18,667 nt of DNA, from positions 1 through 18,667 of the forward strand of contig DCJC01000036.1 of the NCBI GenBank assembly GCA_002317355.1. Reading direction: 5' to 3'. This document shows, in pieces, positions 7,213-14,163 of this stretch (the stretch's first letter is position 1; each line of letters begins with the position of its first letter). Origin of the DNA: Prevotellaceae bacterium UBA1710 (GTDB lineage Bacteria; Bacteroidota; Bacteroidia; Bacteroidales; Bacteroidaceae). The translations under genes were made by a program, and so were the position numbers. Under the pieces are notes generated by a model. That model ran no database searches, was not told the origin of the DNA, and saw only the letters and a list, made by a program, of their open reading frames with translations.

Positions 7213-7296
7213 TTTACTCTTTACCCTCTACCCTTTACTCTTTACACTTTACTCTTTAATCTTTACTCTTTAATCTTTACTCTTTAATCCTTAATC
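7213..7296. repeat. Twelve-unit heptamer tandem array running through the tatC stop codon
   Basis: Consecutive 7-bp units with no gaps: TTTACTC at 7213, 7234, 7248, 7262 and 7276; TTTAATC at 7255, 7269 and 7283; variants TTTACCC, TCTACCC, TTTACAC and CTTAATC. The last two units encode the tatC stop codon and last residues (IKD), so slippage could change the TatC tail. Confidence 0.9.
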
Positions 7297-7988
7297 CCAA
7301 CTCCCTTCCCCGGCACCACATAGGCACTTATCTCATAGAGCAGGTAAATAGGAAGCGATACAATCATAAGCGTAAAGGCATCGGATGTTGGTGTAATGAA
7401 AGCGGCTACTATCAAGATGAGCACGACAGCATGCCTACGGTATTTATGCATGAGTTCTCGATTGAGAAGCCCGAGTTTTCCAAGGAACCACGATACTACA
7501 GGCAATTCAAACACCATTCCAAGCATAAGTGAGAGGATGACGAAGGTGTCAATATAAGATGACAGGGAAATCATATTCTCTACATCAGCCGACACCTGAT
7601 AATTGCCAAGGAATCTGAACGTAAACGGGAAGACGACGTAATAACTGAACACCACACCCAGCATGAACATCACATATCCGCTCGTCACTATACGAACGGC
7701 ATAGCGTTTCTCCTGCTGATATAAGGCAGGCGAGATGAACTTATACAGCTCGTATATTATATAAGGAGCAGCCACGATGATACCAGCATAGAATGATATC
7801 ATCATGTGAATCATAAACTGGGAAGTGAGTTCCGTGTTGATGAGTTGTACGGAAGGATCCTTCGGACCAAGTACAACGGCAAAAAGCTCGTCCTTGAATC
7901 CAAAGGCGAGCAACGCAAACACCATAGTTACCGCAAGCGCTCGCAGGATGCAGCCTCGCAGTTCCTCAAGATGTTCCCAGAATGTCAT
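7284..7988 (-). CDS. tatC: Sec-independent protein translocase subunit TatC
   Basis: Core membrane receptor of the twin-arginine translocation system, which exports folded proteins. At 234 aa it has the usual N-terminal signature FWEHLEELR (3-11), the conserved LYKFISPAL region (81-89) and six hydrophobic segments, with a conserved FELPV at about 160-164. The ATG overlaps the tatA stop by one base (TAATG), indicating translational coupling. Two probable Tat substrates lie upstream in the same block. The C-terminus (GKGVGIKD) lies in a repeat array and may be variable. Confidence 0.95.
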   Translation of the reverse strand: MTFWEHLEELRGCILRALAVTMVFALLAFGFKDELFAVVLGPKDPSVQLINTELTSQFMIHMMISFYAGIIVAAPYIIYELYKFISPALYQQEKRYAVRIVTSGYVMFMLGVVFSYYVVFPFTFRFLGNYQVSADVENMISLSSYIDTFVILSLMLGMVFELPVVSWFLGKLGLLNRELMHKYRRHAVVLILIVAAFITPTSDAFTLMIVSLPIYLLYEISAYVVPGKGVGIKD

Positions 7989-8197
7989 TATTTCTCGTTC
8001 TCCTTTTCTTTATCCTTCTCTTCCACCTTGAGGTTGTCGCTCACTTCATTCATTCCTTCCTTGAATGAGCGTACACCCTTACCCATGCCATGCATGAGCT
8101 CAGGAATCTTCTTGCCTCCAAAGAGAAGAAGGACTACGAGTACGATGATAAGCAGTTCGGAAGTACTGAGACCGCCAATAAACAATAAGCTATTCAT
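7988..8197 (-). CDS. tatA: Sec-independent protein translocase subunit TatA
   Basis: Pore-forming subunit of the Tat system. At 69 aa it has one membrane span (about 12-27), the hinge FGGKKIPEL (26-34), then an amphipathic helix with KGVRSFKEG and a charged EK-rich tail. No TatB is present: a minimal TatA+TatC arrangement, known from other bacteria. Its stop overlaps the tatC start by one base. The 111-bp gap to the reductase gene upstream is filled by heptamers and a G-rich hairpin rather than an obvious promoter. Confidence 0.93.
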   Translation of the reverse strand: MNSLLFIGGLSTSELLIIVLVVLLLFGGKKIPELMHGMGKGVRSFKEGMNEVSDNLKVEEKDKEKENEK

Positions 8198-8201
8198 TTT
8201 T

Positions 8202-8309
8202 ATTTACTATTTATCTATTTACGATTTACTATTTTGTTGGGATTTACTATTTAGCTTATCGCCACAAAAGGTATTTACTTCCCCTCCCTGACGGGAGGGG
8301 CACGGGGGC
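8202..8309. repeat. Heptamer run and G-rich hairpin repeat between reductase gene and tatA
   Basis: ATTTACT-type heptamers occur at 8202, 8209, 8217, 8224, 8231, 8242 and 8249. CCCCTCCC-TGAC-GGGAGGGG (8281-8300) followed by CACGGGGGC ends at the reductase stop codon (8309-8311). It is a perfect 8-bp GC hairpin of the same plan as 2264-2296, and could weaken transcription between the two genes. Confidence 0.75.
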
Positions 8310-9712
8310 TATTTTTCCTCTCCTAACGTGCCCTGCTTGAGCTTCTCCACGAAGTCGTTGATACGTGAGAGCTGAGTTGGGATATCGATATTCTGAGGAC
8401 AATGAGGATTACATTGGCGACAGTCGATACAATGGTCTGCCTGACGGAGCGTAGGGATAGCCCTGTTATAGCTCACAAGATATATCTTACGAGCCTCCTC
8501 ATAGTTCTCTGCCTCCTTGCTTTCTGGTACATTACCCTTATTCACGCACTTGTTATAGTGGGTGAAGATACCAGGGATATCGATGCCGTAAGGACATGGC
8601 ATACAATACTTACAATCGTTACAAGGTACGGTTGGGTAGCTAACAATAAGATTTGCGGTTTCACCCTCAAGCCAATCAACCTCTTCCTTTGTAAGTTCCT
8701 TAAGCGGGCTGAAAGAGCGAATATTATCCTCAAGATGCTCCATGTATGTCATGCCAGAGAGAACGGTAAGGATATCTGGCTTTGTACCACAATAACGGAA
8801 CGCCCATGAAGCCACGCTATTATCAGGCTCACGCTGCTTGAGATGCGCAACAACGTGGTCAGGCAACTTTGCAAGACGACCTCCAAGAAGCGGCTCCATC
8901 ACGATAGCAGGGATGTTACGTTTCTCCAGCTCCTCATAGAGATGCTTACCATCAGAATGGTTCCAGTCAACATAGTTCACCTGAATCTGAACGAAGTCCC
9001 AATGGTATTTATCATGAAGCGAGAGCATATAGTCATAGAACTCCATATCGCCATGATATGAGAAGCCCAACTGACGGATAACACCCTTCTTACGCTGATC
9101 TACAAGATAGTCGAGCACACCATTATCTATGTATCGCTTATTCAGATTCTCCAGCCTACCACCACCGAGAGCATGAAGAAGGAGATAGTCGATATAGTCG
9201 GTTTGAAGATACTTCAGCGAGTTCTGGAACATCTTCACACTCTCCTCGTATGTCTGCTGCTCAGGAGCGAAGTTAGATAGTTTGGTGGCAATATAGTATT
9301 GCTTACGGTCGTAGCCACTCGCCTTGAGGGCTGTTCCGAGCGAAGCCTCACTCTTACCACGCACGTATGCAGGACTTGTATCAAAGTAGTTCACACCATG
9401 ATCGAGGGCATACTTACAGAGTTTGTTTATCTGCTCCTGATCCACTTCTTCCTCAGGTGGGTTACTCTCATCCTTGGTAGGCTCAGCAGGAAGCATAGGC
9501 AATCGCATCCAGCCATATCCCAAAAGACTAACCTTATCGTTATTATTTGGGTTTGTGCGATAGGTCATCTTATCCGTAGGAACAGCATCTGTATGATGCC
9601 CCATAGGATCCACATTACCCAATTCCGTGTTGTTCTTACAAGAAGCCAATGCCACAGCTGACGCCGCAGCACCAGAAAGCTTCAGGAAATCACGTCTGTT
9701 TATATCTTTCAT
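8309..9712 (-). CDS. Tat-exported aldo/keto reductase lipoprotein with C-terminal 4Fe-4S clusters
   Basis: Residues 1-25 are a twin-arginine signal (NRRDFLKLSG, RR at 6-7) ending in a lipobox LASC with Cys25, so it is probably an envelope lipoprotein exported folded. Residues about 60-360 are an aldo/keto reductase barrel with the full catalytic tetrad in context: Asp111 and Tyr116 (FDTSPAY), Lys144 (IATK), His180 (LLLHA). The C-terminal 90 residues carry two ferredoxin-type cysteine motifs (CNDCKYCMPCP and CIDCRQCNPHCP). This domain pairing belongs to a known family of iron-sulfur aldo/keto reductases. Its substrate is unknown. It lies directly upstream of tatA-tatC and downstream of the ferredoxin fusion, its likely electron partner. 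Whether NADPH is used outside the cytoplasm is open. Confidence 0.9.
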   Translation of the reverse strand: MKDINRRDFLKLSGAAASAVALASCKNNTELGNVDPMGHHTDAVPTDKMTYRTNPNNNDKVSLLGYGWMRLPMLPAEPTKDESNPPEEEVDQEQINKLCKYALDHGVNYFDTSPAYVRGKSEASLGTALKASGYDRKQYYIATKLSNFAPEQQTYEESVKMFQNSLKYLQTDYIDYLLLHALGGGRLENLNKRYIDNGVLDYLVDQRKKGVIRQLGFSYHGDMEFYDYMLSLHDKYHWDFVQIQVNYVDWNHSDGKHLYEELEKRNIPAIVMEPLLGGRLAKLPDHVVAHLKQREPDNSVASWAFRYCGTKPDILTVLSGMTYMEHLEDNIRSFSPLKELTKEEVDWLEGETANLIVSYPTVPCNDCKYCMPCPYGIDIPGIFTHYNKCVNKGNVPESKEAENYEEARKIYLVSYNRAIPTLRQADHCIDCRQCNPHCPQNIDIPTQLSRINDFVEKLKQGTLGEEK

Positions 9713-9740
9713 ATAGATTCTTCTCTTTTTGTTTTTTTCT

Positions 9741-9817
9741 TCGAAATATCGAATTGTCGAGATGTCGAATTATTCGAATTATCGACTCATTGAAATTTCG
9801 AGGTATCGATTTCTCGA
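9741..9817. repeat. Octamer-period TCGA array upstream of the reductase gene
   Basis: TCGA recurs at 9741, 9749, 9757, 9765, 9774, 9782, 9798, 9806 and 9814, with TTGA at 9790: an 8-bp step with a single 9-bp step. The four bases between are variable. It ends 30 bp before a reductase-region start signal would be expected on the minus strand and no promoter is visible. Confidence 0.8.
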
Positions 9818-9840
9818 ATATTACCTAATCGTGCCAACCA

Positions 9841-9875
9841 AATGGTAAATTGTAAATGCCAAATGGTAAATGCTT
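9841..9875. repeat. Five-unit heptamer array running into the ferredoxin stop codon
   Basis: AATGGTA, AATTGTA, AATGCCA, AATGGTA, AATGCTT, with no gaps. The last unit overlaps the minus-strand stop codon at 9874-9876. Confidence 0.8.
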
Positions 9876-11448
9876 ACACTTCCCTATGGACCTCGTGTCC
9901 TTCTACATAGATAGCGCTGAAAGGTCGTGCCGGACAAAGGTTCTCGCAAGCACCGCAGCCGATGCACACCTCAGTATTCACCACAGGAATACGGAGAATC
10001 TCACGCTCGTTGACAGGCTTACCCTCTGCATCAACCCATTTACCTTCCTCATTTATCTTATACGACTTATCGATAGGCACCATCTGAATAGCTCCTGTTG
10101 GGCACTTGCTTGCGCAGTTGCCACAAGTCTTGCCATCGGTAAGTGGAATACAGTTCTTCTTCACCCAAACGGCATGACCAATCTGGATAGCTGTCTTCTC
10201 CTCAACGGTAATAGGACGGATAGCACCTGCTGGACAAACATCTGAACAACGAGTACACTCTGGACGGCAATATCCCTTCTCATATTCCATTACTGGCTGA
10301 AGAAGATTTCCAAGCGATGTATTTGGACGAAGCACACCGTTAGGACAATTGCTTATACAGAGCTGACAACTTGTGCATTTATTCTGAAGATTCTTTGCAG
10401 AAAGTGATCCTGGAGGTGTGAGTGGAGTCTTACGGGTAGGTATCTGCTTATCCTCGATAGCAGCAAAACCACCATCGGTTGTCTTCTCCTGAGCATTGAT
10501 AGAAGCTGCTGCAGCCAAGCCTACTACTCCGATAAAACTACGACGAGACATATCGCCTTCCGTCTTCTCAGCCTCAGCAGATACTGGTTCAGGTGCGTTT
10601 GCCCTACAAAGAGATATTGCGCTCTTTGCACAAGCGAGTTCGCAGTTACCACAATCCACACAACGTGTATAGTCAATCTTAACTGGCTCACCTTTCTTCA
10701 CATCGATACAAGCAGCCTTACAGTTCTTTGCGCAAAGTCCGCACTTGATACACTTGCTCTCGTCAACACGAATCTTATACCAAGAGAACTTGCTGACATA
10801 GCCAAGAACGGTACCAACCGGACAGATAGTATTACAATATGTACGACCGTTTCTGAATGCAAGTACAAGAAGTACTAAAGCTGAAACACCAGCAACGATG
10901 CAAAGTATAGCAGGATTATTATGCTGCTCCACCTGATAGAAGGCATAACTGTCATTCTGCTCTGCCCATGTAGCAAGCAGGTTATTAACACCTATATAAA
11001 TAGGTTGCAAAGCTGAAGACACAATTCTTCCGTATGCGCTATAAGGAGCAAGAAGCATGAAGCCAGCGTTGAAGCCAGCCACGATCATCGCAACCATAGC
11101 ACCAAGAGCTGTCAGTCGAAGCCATGTCTTAGGCTTTGAATATGAATACTTATTAGCCATCTTCGACTTCTTATTCTTGCGGAAGAGAGGCAGTTTGCCA
11201 ATCCACGCAAACACATCCTGCATAACGCCCAACGGACATATTACCGAGCAATAGATTCTTCCTACGGCTAAAGTGAGAAGAAGCACCACCGCAACGCTGA
11301 TGATGTTTATCGCCATCACACTTGGCAGGAACTGCAGTTTAGCCATCCATCCAAGCCATGGTTGCACGGAACCCGAGAAGTCGAGAAACAACAACGTTAT
11401 GCCAATGAAGAAGATAGAGGCAAGTAGAATTCTGATTTTTCGCAACAT
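9874..11448 (-). CDS. NapH/NapG-like membrane ferredoxin fusion with an internal Tat motif
   Basis: A 524-aa membrane iron-sulfur protein, probably moving electrons from the quinone pool or cytoplasm to an envelope partner. The N-terminal half is NapH-like: hydrophobic segments near 7-26, 44-64, 113-136 and 179-198, the repeated CxxxCP signature (CSVICP 67-72, CNTICP 205-210), then two 4Fe-4S motifs (CIKCGLCAKNC 233-243, CVDCGNCELAC 263-273). A second twin-arginine motif, SRRSFIGVVG (301-310), with a hydrophobic stretch and SINAQ follows. The C-terminal half is NapG-like with at least four more cysteine clusters (358-369, 394-405, 442-449, 495-505). This suggests cluster domains on both sides of the membrane. 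First gene of the block, with its own promoter. No nitrate reductase genes are nearby, so the partner is more likely the adjacent reductase. Confidence 0.88.
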   Translation of the reverse strand: MLRKIRILLASIFFIGITLLFLDFSGSVQPWLGWMAKLQFLPSVMAINIISVAVVLLLTLAVGRIYCSVICPLGVMQDVFAWIGKLPLFRKNKKSKMANKYSYSKPKTWLRLTALGAMVAMIVAGFNAGFMLLAPYSAYGRIVSSALQPIYIGVNNLLATWAEQNDSYAFYQVEQHNNPAILCIVAGVSALVLLVLAFRNGRTYCNTICPVGTVLGYVSKFSWYKIRVDESKCIKCGLCAKNCKAACIDVKKGEPVKIDYTRCVDCGNCELACAKSAISLCRANAPEPVSAEAEKTEGDMSRRSFIGVVGLAAAASINAQEKTTDGGFAAIEDKQIPTRKTPLTPPGSLSAKNLQNKCTSCQLCISNCPNGVLRPNTSLGNLLQPVMEYEKGYCRPECTRCSDVCPAGAIRPITVEEKTAIQIGHAVWVKKNCIPLTDGKTCGNCASKCPTGAIQMVPIDKSYKINEEGKWVDAEGKPVNEREILRIPVVNTEVCIGCGACENLCPARPFSAIYVEGHEVHREV

Positions 11449-11481
11449 AAGTAAAGTCTATAATGAATTTTGTACTGTTTG

Positions 11482-11512
11482 CAAAGTTAATCTATTTTTC
11501 TTGAAATGCCAA
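11482..11512 (-). promoter_or_regulatory. Promoter of the ferredoxin/Tat block (TTG-N20-TAnnTTTG)
   Basis: On the minus strand, TTG at 11512-11510, 20-bp spacer, TAACTTTG at 11489-11482, then a leader of about 25 nt to the ATG at 11448. Confidence 0.7.
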
Positions 11513-11569
11513 AGAAAAACGTCATTTTTACTTATATCCATATTTTTTCAAGAAAAAGCAACTTTTCAA

Positions 11570-11706
11570 GGGGGAATTCCCCCAAAGCCAATTATGATAG
11601 CACAATAGTACCTAACTCACACATTATCAATACATAAGATAACATTCCCAATAAGAGAACGAACAGTAATGAGGGAATTTCCCCTACACCTTTAGGGAGT
11701 TTCCCC
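11570..11706. promoter_or_regulatory. Three palindromic GGGA(A/G)TTTCCCC-type sites (operator candidates)
   Basis: GGGGGAATTCCCCC at 11570-11583 is a perfect 14-bp palindrome. GGGAATTTCCCC (11673-11684) and GGGAGTTTCCCC (11695-11706) are close relatives, 22 bp apart (two helical turns), and end 22 bp before the -33 TTG of the histidine-rich gene. They sit between two divergent promoters. The binding protein is unknown. Confidence 0.5.
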
Positions 11707-11727
11707 TCCCGAATAGGGATAAACAAT

Positions 11728-11757
11728 TTGGTAATTCAATTTTTCGCAGTACTTTTG
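11728..11757 (+). promoter_or_regulatory. Promoter of the histidine-rich gene (TTG-N19-TAnnTTTG)
   Basis: TTG 11728-11730, 19-bp spacer, TACTTTTG 11750-11757. A leader of about 48 nt precedes the ATG at 11810. Confidence 0.8.
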
Positions 11758-11809
11758 CCAACAGAAATCAGAGATAGTTCTGACGACAACAAAATTAAAA
11801 CATACAATT

Positions 11810-12187
11810 ATGAAAAAATATATTCTCACTCTCATCGCAATGGCATTCATCTGCACAGGTACAATTTCAGCTCAGCGTCATGATCGCCATCACGATCGTC
11901 ATCACGATAAGATAGAAGTTCGCCATCACGACCGTCACCACGATCGTCATGTTGAAGCACATCACCATCATCATCATGCAGCTCCAATGCCTCATCATCA
12001 CCACGTAGCACCTCATCATCACCACGCACCAGTAGTGGTTGAGCGTCCGGTAGTAGTAGAGCGCCCAGTAGTGGTTGAGCGCCCGGTAGTGGTAGAAAGC
12101 CATCATCATTGCCACAAGAGCAATGCAGGTGCAGTAGTTGCTGGTGCAGTTGCAGGAGCAGTACTTACTGCAATCCTCACACACTAA
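11810..12187 (+). CDS. Secreted histidine-rich, probable metal-binding protein
   Basis: A 125-aa protein not assigned to a named family. Residues 1-21 are a signal peptide ending TISA-Q. Residues 23-71 are histidine-rich with HDRHHDR repeats and runs of four to six His; residues 74-97 are four PVVVE(R/S) units; HHHCH follows at 98-102. The tail (105-122) is glycine/alanine-rich with small-residue spacing (AGAVVAGAVAGAV), like a glycine-zipper membrane segment. Histidine clusters suggest binding of Zn, Ni, Cu or Co in the periplasm, for storage or protection; this is inference. It has its own consensus promoter with possible operators upstream, is divergent from the ferredoxin block, and ends before a clear terminator. 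Repeats in the DNA make its length likely to vary between strains. Confidence 0.8.
   Translation: MKKYILTLIAMAFICTGTISAQRHDRHHDRHHDKIEVRHHDRHHDRHVEAHHHHHHAAPMPHHHHVAPHHHHAPVVVERPVVVERPVVVERPVVVESHHHCHKSNAGAVVAGAVAGAVLTAILTH
12029..12100 (+). repeat. 18-bp coding tandem repeat, four units
   Basis: Four successive 18-bp units encode PVVVER, PVVVER, PVVVER, PVVVES. The unit is a multiple of three, so gain or loss keeps frame. Confidence 0.85.
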
Positions 12188-12299
12188 AAATCTCGAAGTT
12201 TCATAGGTTTAAGGTAAATATAATTAGTTTAGGTTAAGTTATAAGATTAAGTTTCCACACATTTACGGTTTAGTTTATACAGTCAATACTATTATTAAA

Positions 12300-12362
12300 G
12301 TGGCAACGGCCACAAACCTATCAGCTAGAACGAAGCGTCGCTCTAGCTGATTTTCTTTTTTT
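12300..12362 (+). terminator. Rho-independent terminator after the histidine-rich gene
   Basis: A perfect 10-bp stem ATCAGCTAGA / TCTAGCTGAT (12320-12329 with 12342-12351) is followed by TTTTCTTTTTTT. A smaller hairpin, GTGGC-AACG-GCCAC, precedes it at 12300-12313. It lies about 130 bp after the stop, giving a long 3' UTR. The rest of 12363-12500 shows nothing recognisable. Confidence 0.85.
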
Positions 12363-12502
12363 CACGCCACATTACATCTTTTCGTTTTTCTTCACACACC
12401 TAAAAAAATGCAACATTGTTCTAATATCAATAAAATCCTGTAAACCAATCTTAAATCTTGCGTTAAAAAACTGTAAGGAAGGCCGTTTCAGATATCCTTC
12501 AC

Positions 12503-12533
12503 TTGCATATTGTAAAGATTTATATTATCTTCG
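12503..12533 (+). promoter_or_regulatory. Promoter of the paralogue pair (TTG-N20-TATCTTCG)
   Basis: TTG at 12503-12505, 20-bp spacer, TATCTTCG at 12526-12533 (one mismatch to TAnnTTTG), 33 bp before the first ATG. GAAAGG just upstream of the ATG could help ribosome binding. Confidence 0.6.
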
Positions 12534-12565
12534 CAAGCAGAAATTAACCCAACACGAAAGGCTGT

Positions 12566-13069
12566 ATGAAACAACTATTTATCTTACTTATTTTTAACAT
12601 TATCACAACACATATCAGCGCCCAGCAGATGATAAGTGTCATCGACACATACACTCGCGAACCTATCGCTAATGTCATTTTCATCCATGATGGCAAGAAC
12701 ATATCCTACACCTCCCCTCAAGGAATAGCTATGCTACCAAAACTTTCCGGTAAAGTCACCATCACAGCTCAAGATTACGAGACATTAGTGTTCCATGCAG
12801 ATAGCATTCCTGCCATCATTCATCTGCAAAGTAAAGCAAAGAATCTTGAAGAAATCGTAGTATTGGGTGACGCAAACAAATTCAAGTCACTAAACAAATG
12901 GAACAATTTAAAGAAATCTACCCATGTCAATAGTAATGGATCAGTCGGAATCGGAATTGATGCTATCTTCAGGTTCTTCGGCTACCGACCAGCAAGCGAA
13001 AGAAGACGTGAACGAGTAAAGAAACTACTCAAAGCATACGATGAACCAGTAAAAGACAAAAAGAAATAA
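12566..13069 (+). CDS. Small secreted protein with carboxypeptidase-regulatory-like domain, paralogue 1
   Basis: A 167-aa protein of unknown function. Residues 1-19 are a signal peptide (ending ISA-QQ). Residues about 22-92 resemble the regulatory-like beta-sandwich that begins many outer-membrane SusC/TonB-dependent proteins (VIDTYTREPIANVIFIHDG), followed by LEEIVVLGD (94-102), similar to the LxEVVVIGYG stretch that links this domain to the plug in SusC proteins. But there is no plug or barrel. The C-terminal part contains FRFFGYRP and ends in a basic tail (ERVKKLLKAYDEPVKDKKK). The next gene, 14 bp downstream, is its paralogue with the same plan. A binding or adaptor role at the periplasmic face is only a guess. 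Confidence 0.75.
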   Translation: MKQLFILLIFNIITTHISAQQMISVIDTYTREPIANVIFIHDGKNISYTSPQGIAMLPKLSGKVTITAQDYETLVFHADSIPAIIHLQSKAKNLEEIVVLGDANKFKSLNKWNNLKKSTHVNSNGSVGIGIDAIFRFFGYRPASERRRERVKKLLKAYDEPVKDKKK

Positions 13070-13083
13070 CCTTCCGCATATAA

Positions 13084-13602
13084 ATGAAACAACTATTAAC
13101 TGCCATACTGCTTTTTCTATCCCTCCACATCAACGCCCAACAGATGGTAAGCGTTATCGATGCAGAAACACGAGAACCCGTAGTTCATGCAGCATTCATT
13201 CAGAATGGTGATACTATCACCTTTACCTCATCTGTCGGAATAGCTGTACTCCCAAAGACAAAAGGTAATATACAACTCTATTGCAAGAACTACAAATCAA
13301 TAGACCTAAATGCAGATAGCATACCTGCTGTCATCCACATGAAATGCTTGGTGCAACGCCTTGATGAACTCGTCGTAATTGGAGACAGTACAAAGATAAA
13401 GAAAGGCAAGAAATTCGATCTACCTGACAACATTCTTCTTGAATATGAACTCAAAGACGCATATAAAAATAGCGGAAAACTTGCAATAACAAGTTTATAC
13501 AAATTCCTAGGATATGAACCCAAAAGCGTACGAAAGAAAAAGAAGCTAAAGAAACTCCTCGAATCATATTCCGAAGAAGAATCCAAAGAAAAGAAGAAAT
13601 AA
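13084..13602 (+). CDS. Small secreted protein with carboxypeptidase-regulatory-like domain, paralogue 2
   Basis: A 172-aa tandem paralogue of the preceding gene, in the same operon (14-bp gap). It shares the signal peptide (ending INA-QQ), VIDAETREPVVHAAFI, the DSIPAVIHM strand and LDELVVIGD (93-101). It differs in the middle, where 105-140 reads KIKKGKKFDLPDNILLEYELKD split by lysines. The end matches again (LYKFLGYEP, then a Lys/Glu-rich tail KKLKKLLESYSEEESKEKKK in pieces). The conserved blocks are the sandwich domain and the FxGYxP helix; the linker has diverged, which suggests two related but not identical partners. Function unknown. A strong hairpin follows 3 bp after the stop. Confidence 0.75.
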   Translation: MKQLLTAILLFLSLHINAQQMVSVIDAETREPVVHAAFIQNGDTITFTSSVGIAVLPKTKGNIQLYCKNYKSIDLNADSIPAVIHMKCLVQRLDELVVIGDSTKIKKGKKFDLPDNILLEYELKDAYKNSGKLAITSLYKFLGYEPKSVRKKKKLKKLLESYSEEESKEKKK

Positions 13603-13605
13603 AAT

Positions 13606-13635
13606 AGCACACTACCAAACAGATGGTAGTGTGCT
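13606..13635. terminator. Strong hairpin directly after paralogue 2
   Basis: A perfect 12-bp stem AGCACACTACCA / TGGTAGTGTGCT with a 6-nt loop begins 3 bp after the stop codon. No T-run follows on the plus strand; on the minus strand ATTTTATTT follows. Plus-strand termination or mRNA end protection is likely. Confidence 0.6.
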
Positions 13636-14129
13636 TGCAACCGTCTTTCAAACAAGAAGATTGCATCTAAATGACTGCTTGCTTTATTTAACAGCTTTAT
13701 TGTATAATTGAACCTAATTTCATCCTGACCTTTTAGCAACTTAAAAGAATAACTATACTTATGAGATCGTTTCGGATACAAAGATAATAATTAAAATGGA
13801 ATTTAAAATGCAAACGTTTACGTTTTAACCATATTTCACTACTTAATATCCATTCTCAACATATTTTACAGAAATTTTCACTCGAAAGCCTTCCATTTTC
13901 ATCAGCAAAACATTTTTTGTTCAATCGATATCTTTAGTGATGATGTTTTAGCTGTCAACAAGAAAATTCCTTAAAAAGACGCCCTTTTGGGTTCTGACTT
14001 TCCATGGCAAGACAAGAAAACGTTTACGAAAAATACAAGAAAATATGCCATTTTTAGGGTCAAAACGCACAAAAAATCATCAAAAATCATATTTTTTTGC
14101 ATTTTTCGTAAATTTTCTTGCAAAAAATG
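13636..14129. other. Gene-free A/T-rich stretch with A-tracts
   Basis: No convincing reading frame is present. Two copies of AAACGTTTACG lie at 13812-13822 and 14018-14028 on the same strand. A bulged inverted repeat CAGCAAAACAT / ATGTTTTAGCTG lies near 13902-13953. Many A- and T-tracts at about 14030-14130 lead into the promoter at 14130-14159, suggesting bent or upstream-element DNA. Confidence 0.5.
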
Positions 14130-14159
14130 TTGCGAATTTGCAAAAAATACTTATCTTTG
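14130..14159 (+). promoter_or_regulatory. Orphan promoter (TTG-N19-TAnnTTTG) with no protein gene downstream
   Basis: TTG 14130-14132, 19-bp spacer, TATCTTTG 14152-14159, followed by CACC. This is as good as any promoter in the window. The next annotated gene on this strand starts only at 16881, with a terminator between. Confidence 0.75.
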
Positions 14160-14163
14160 CACC

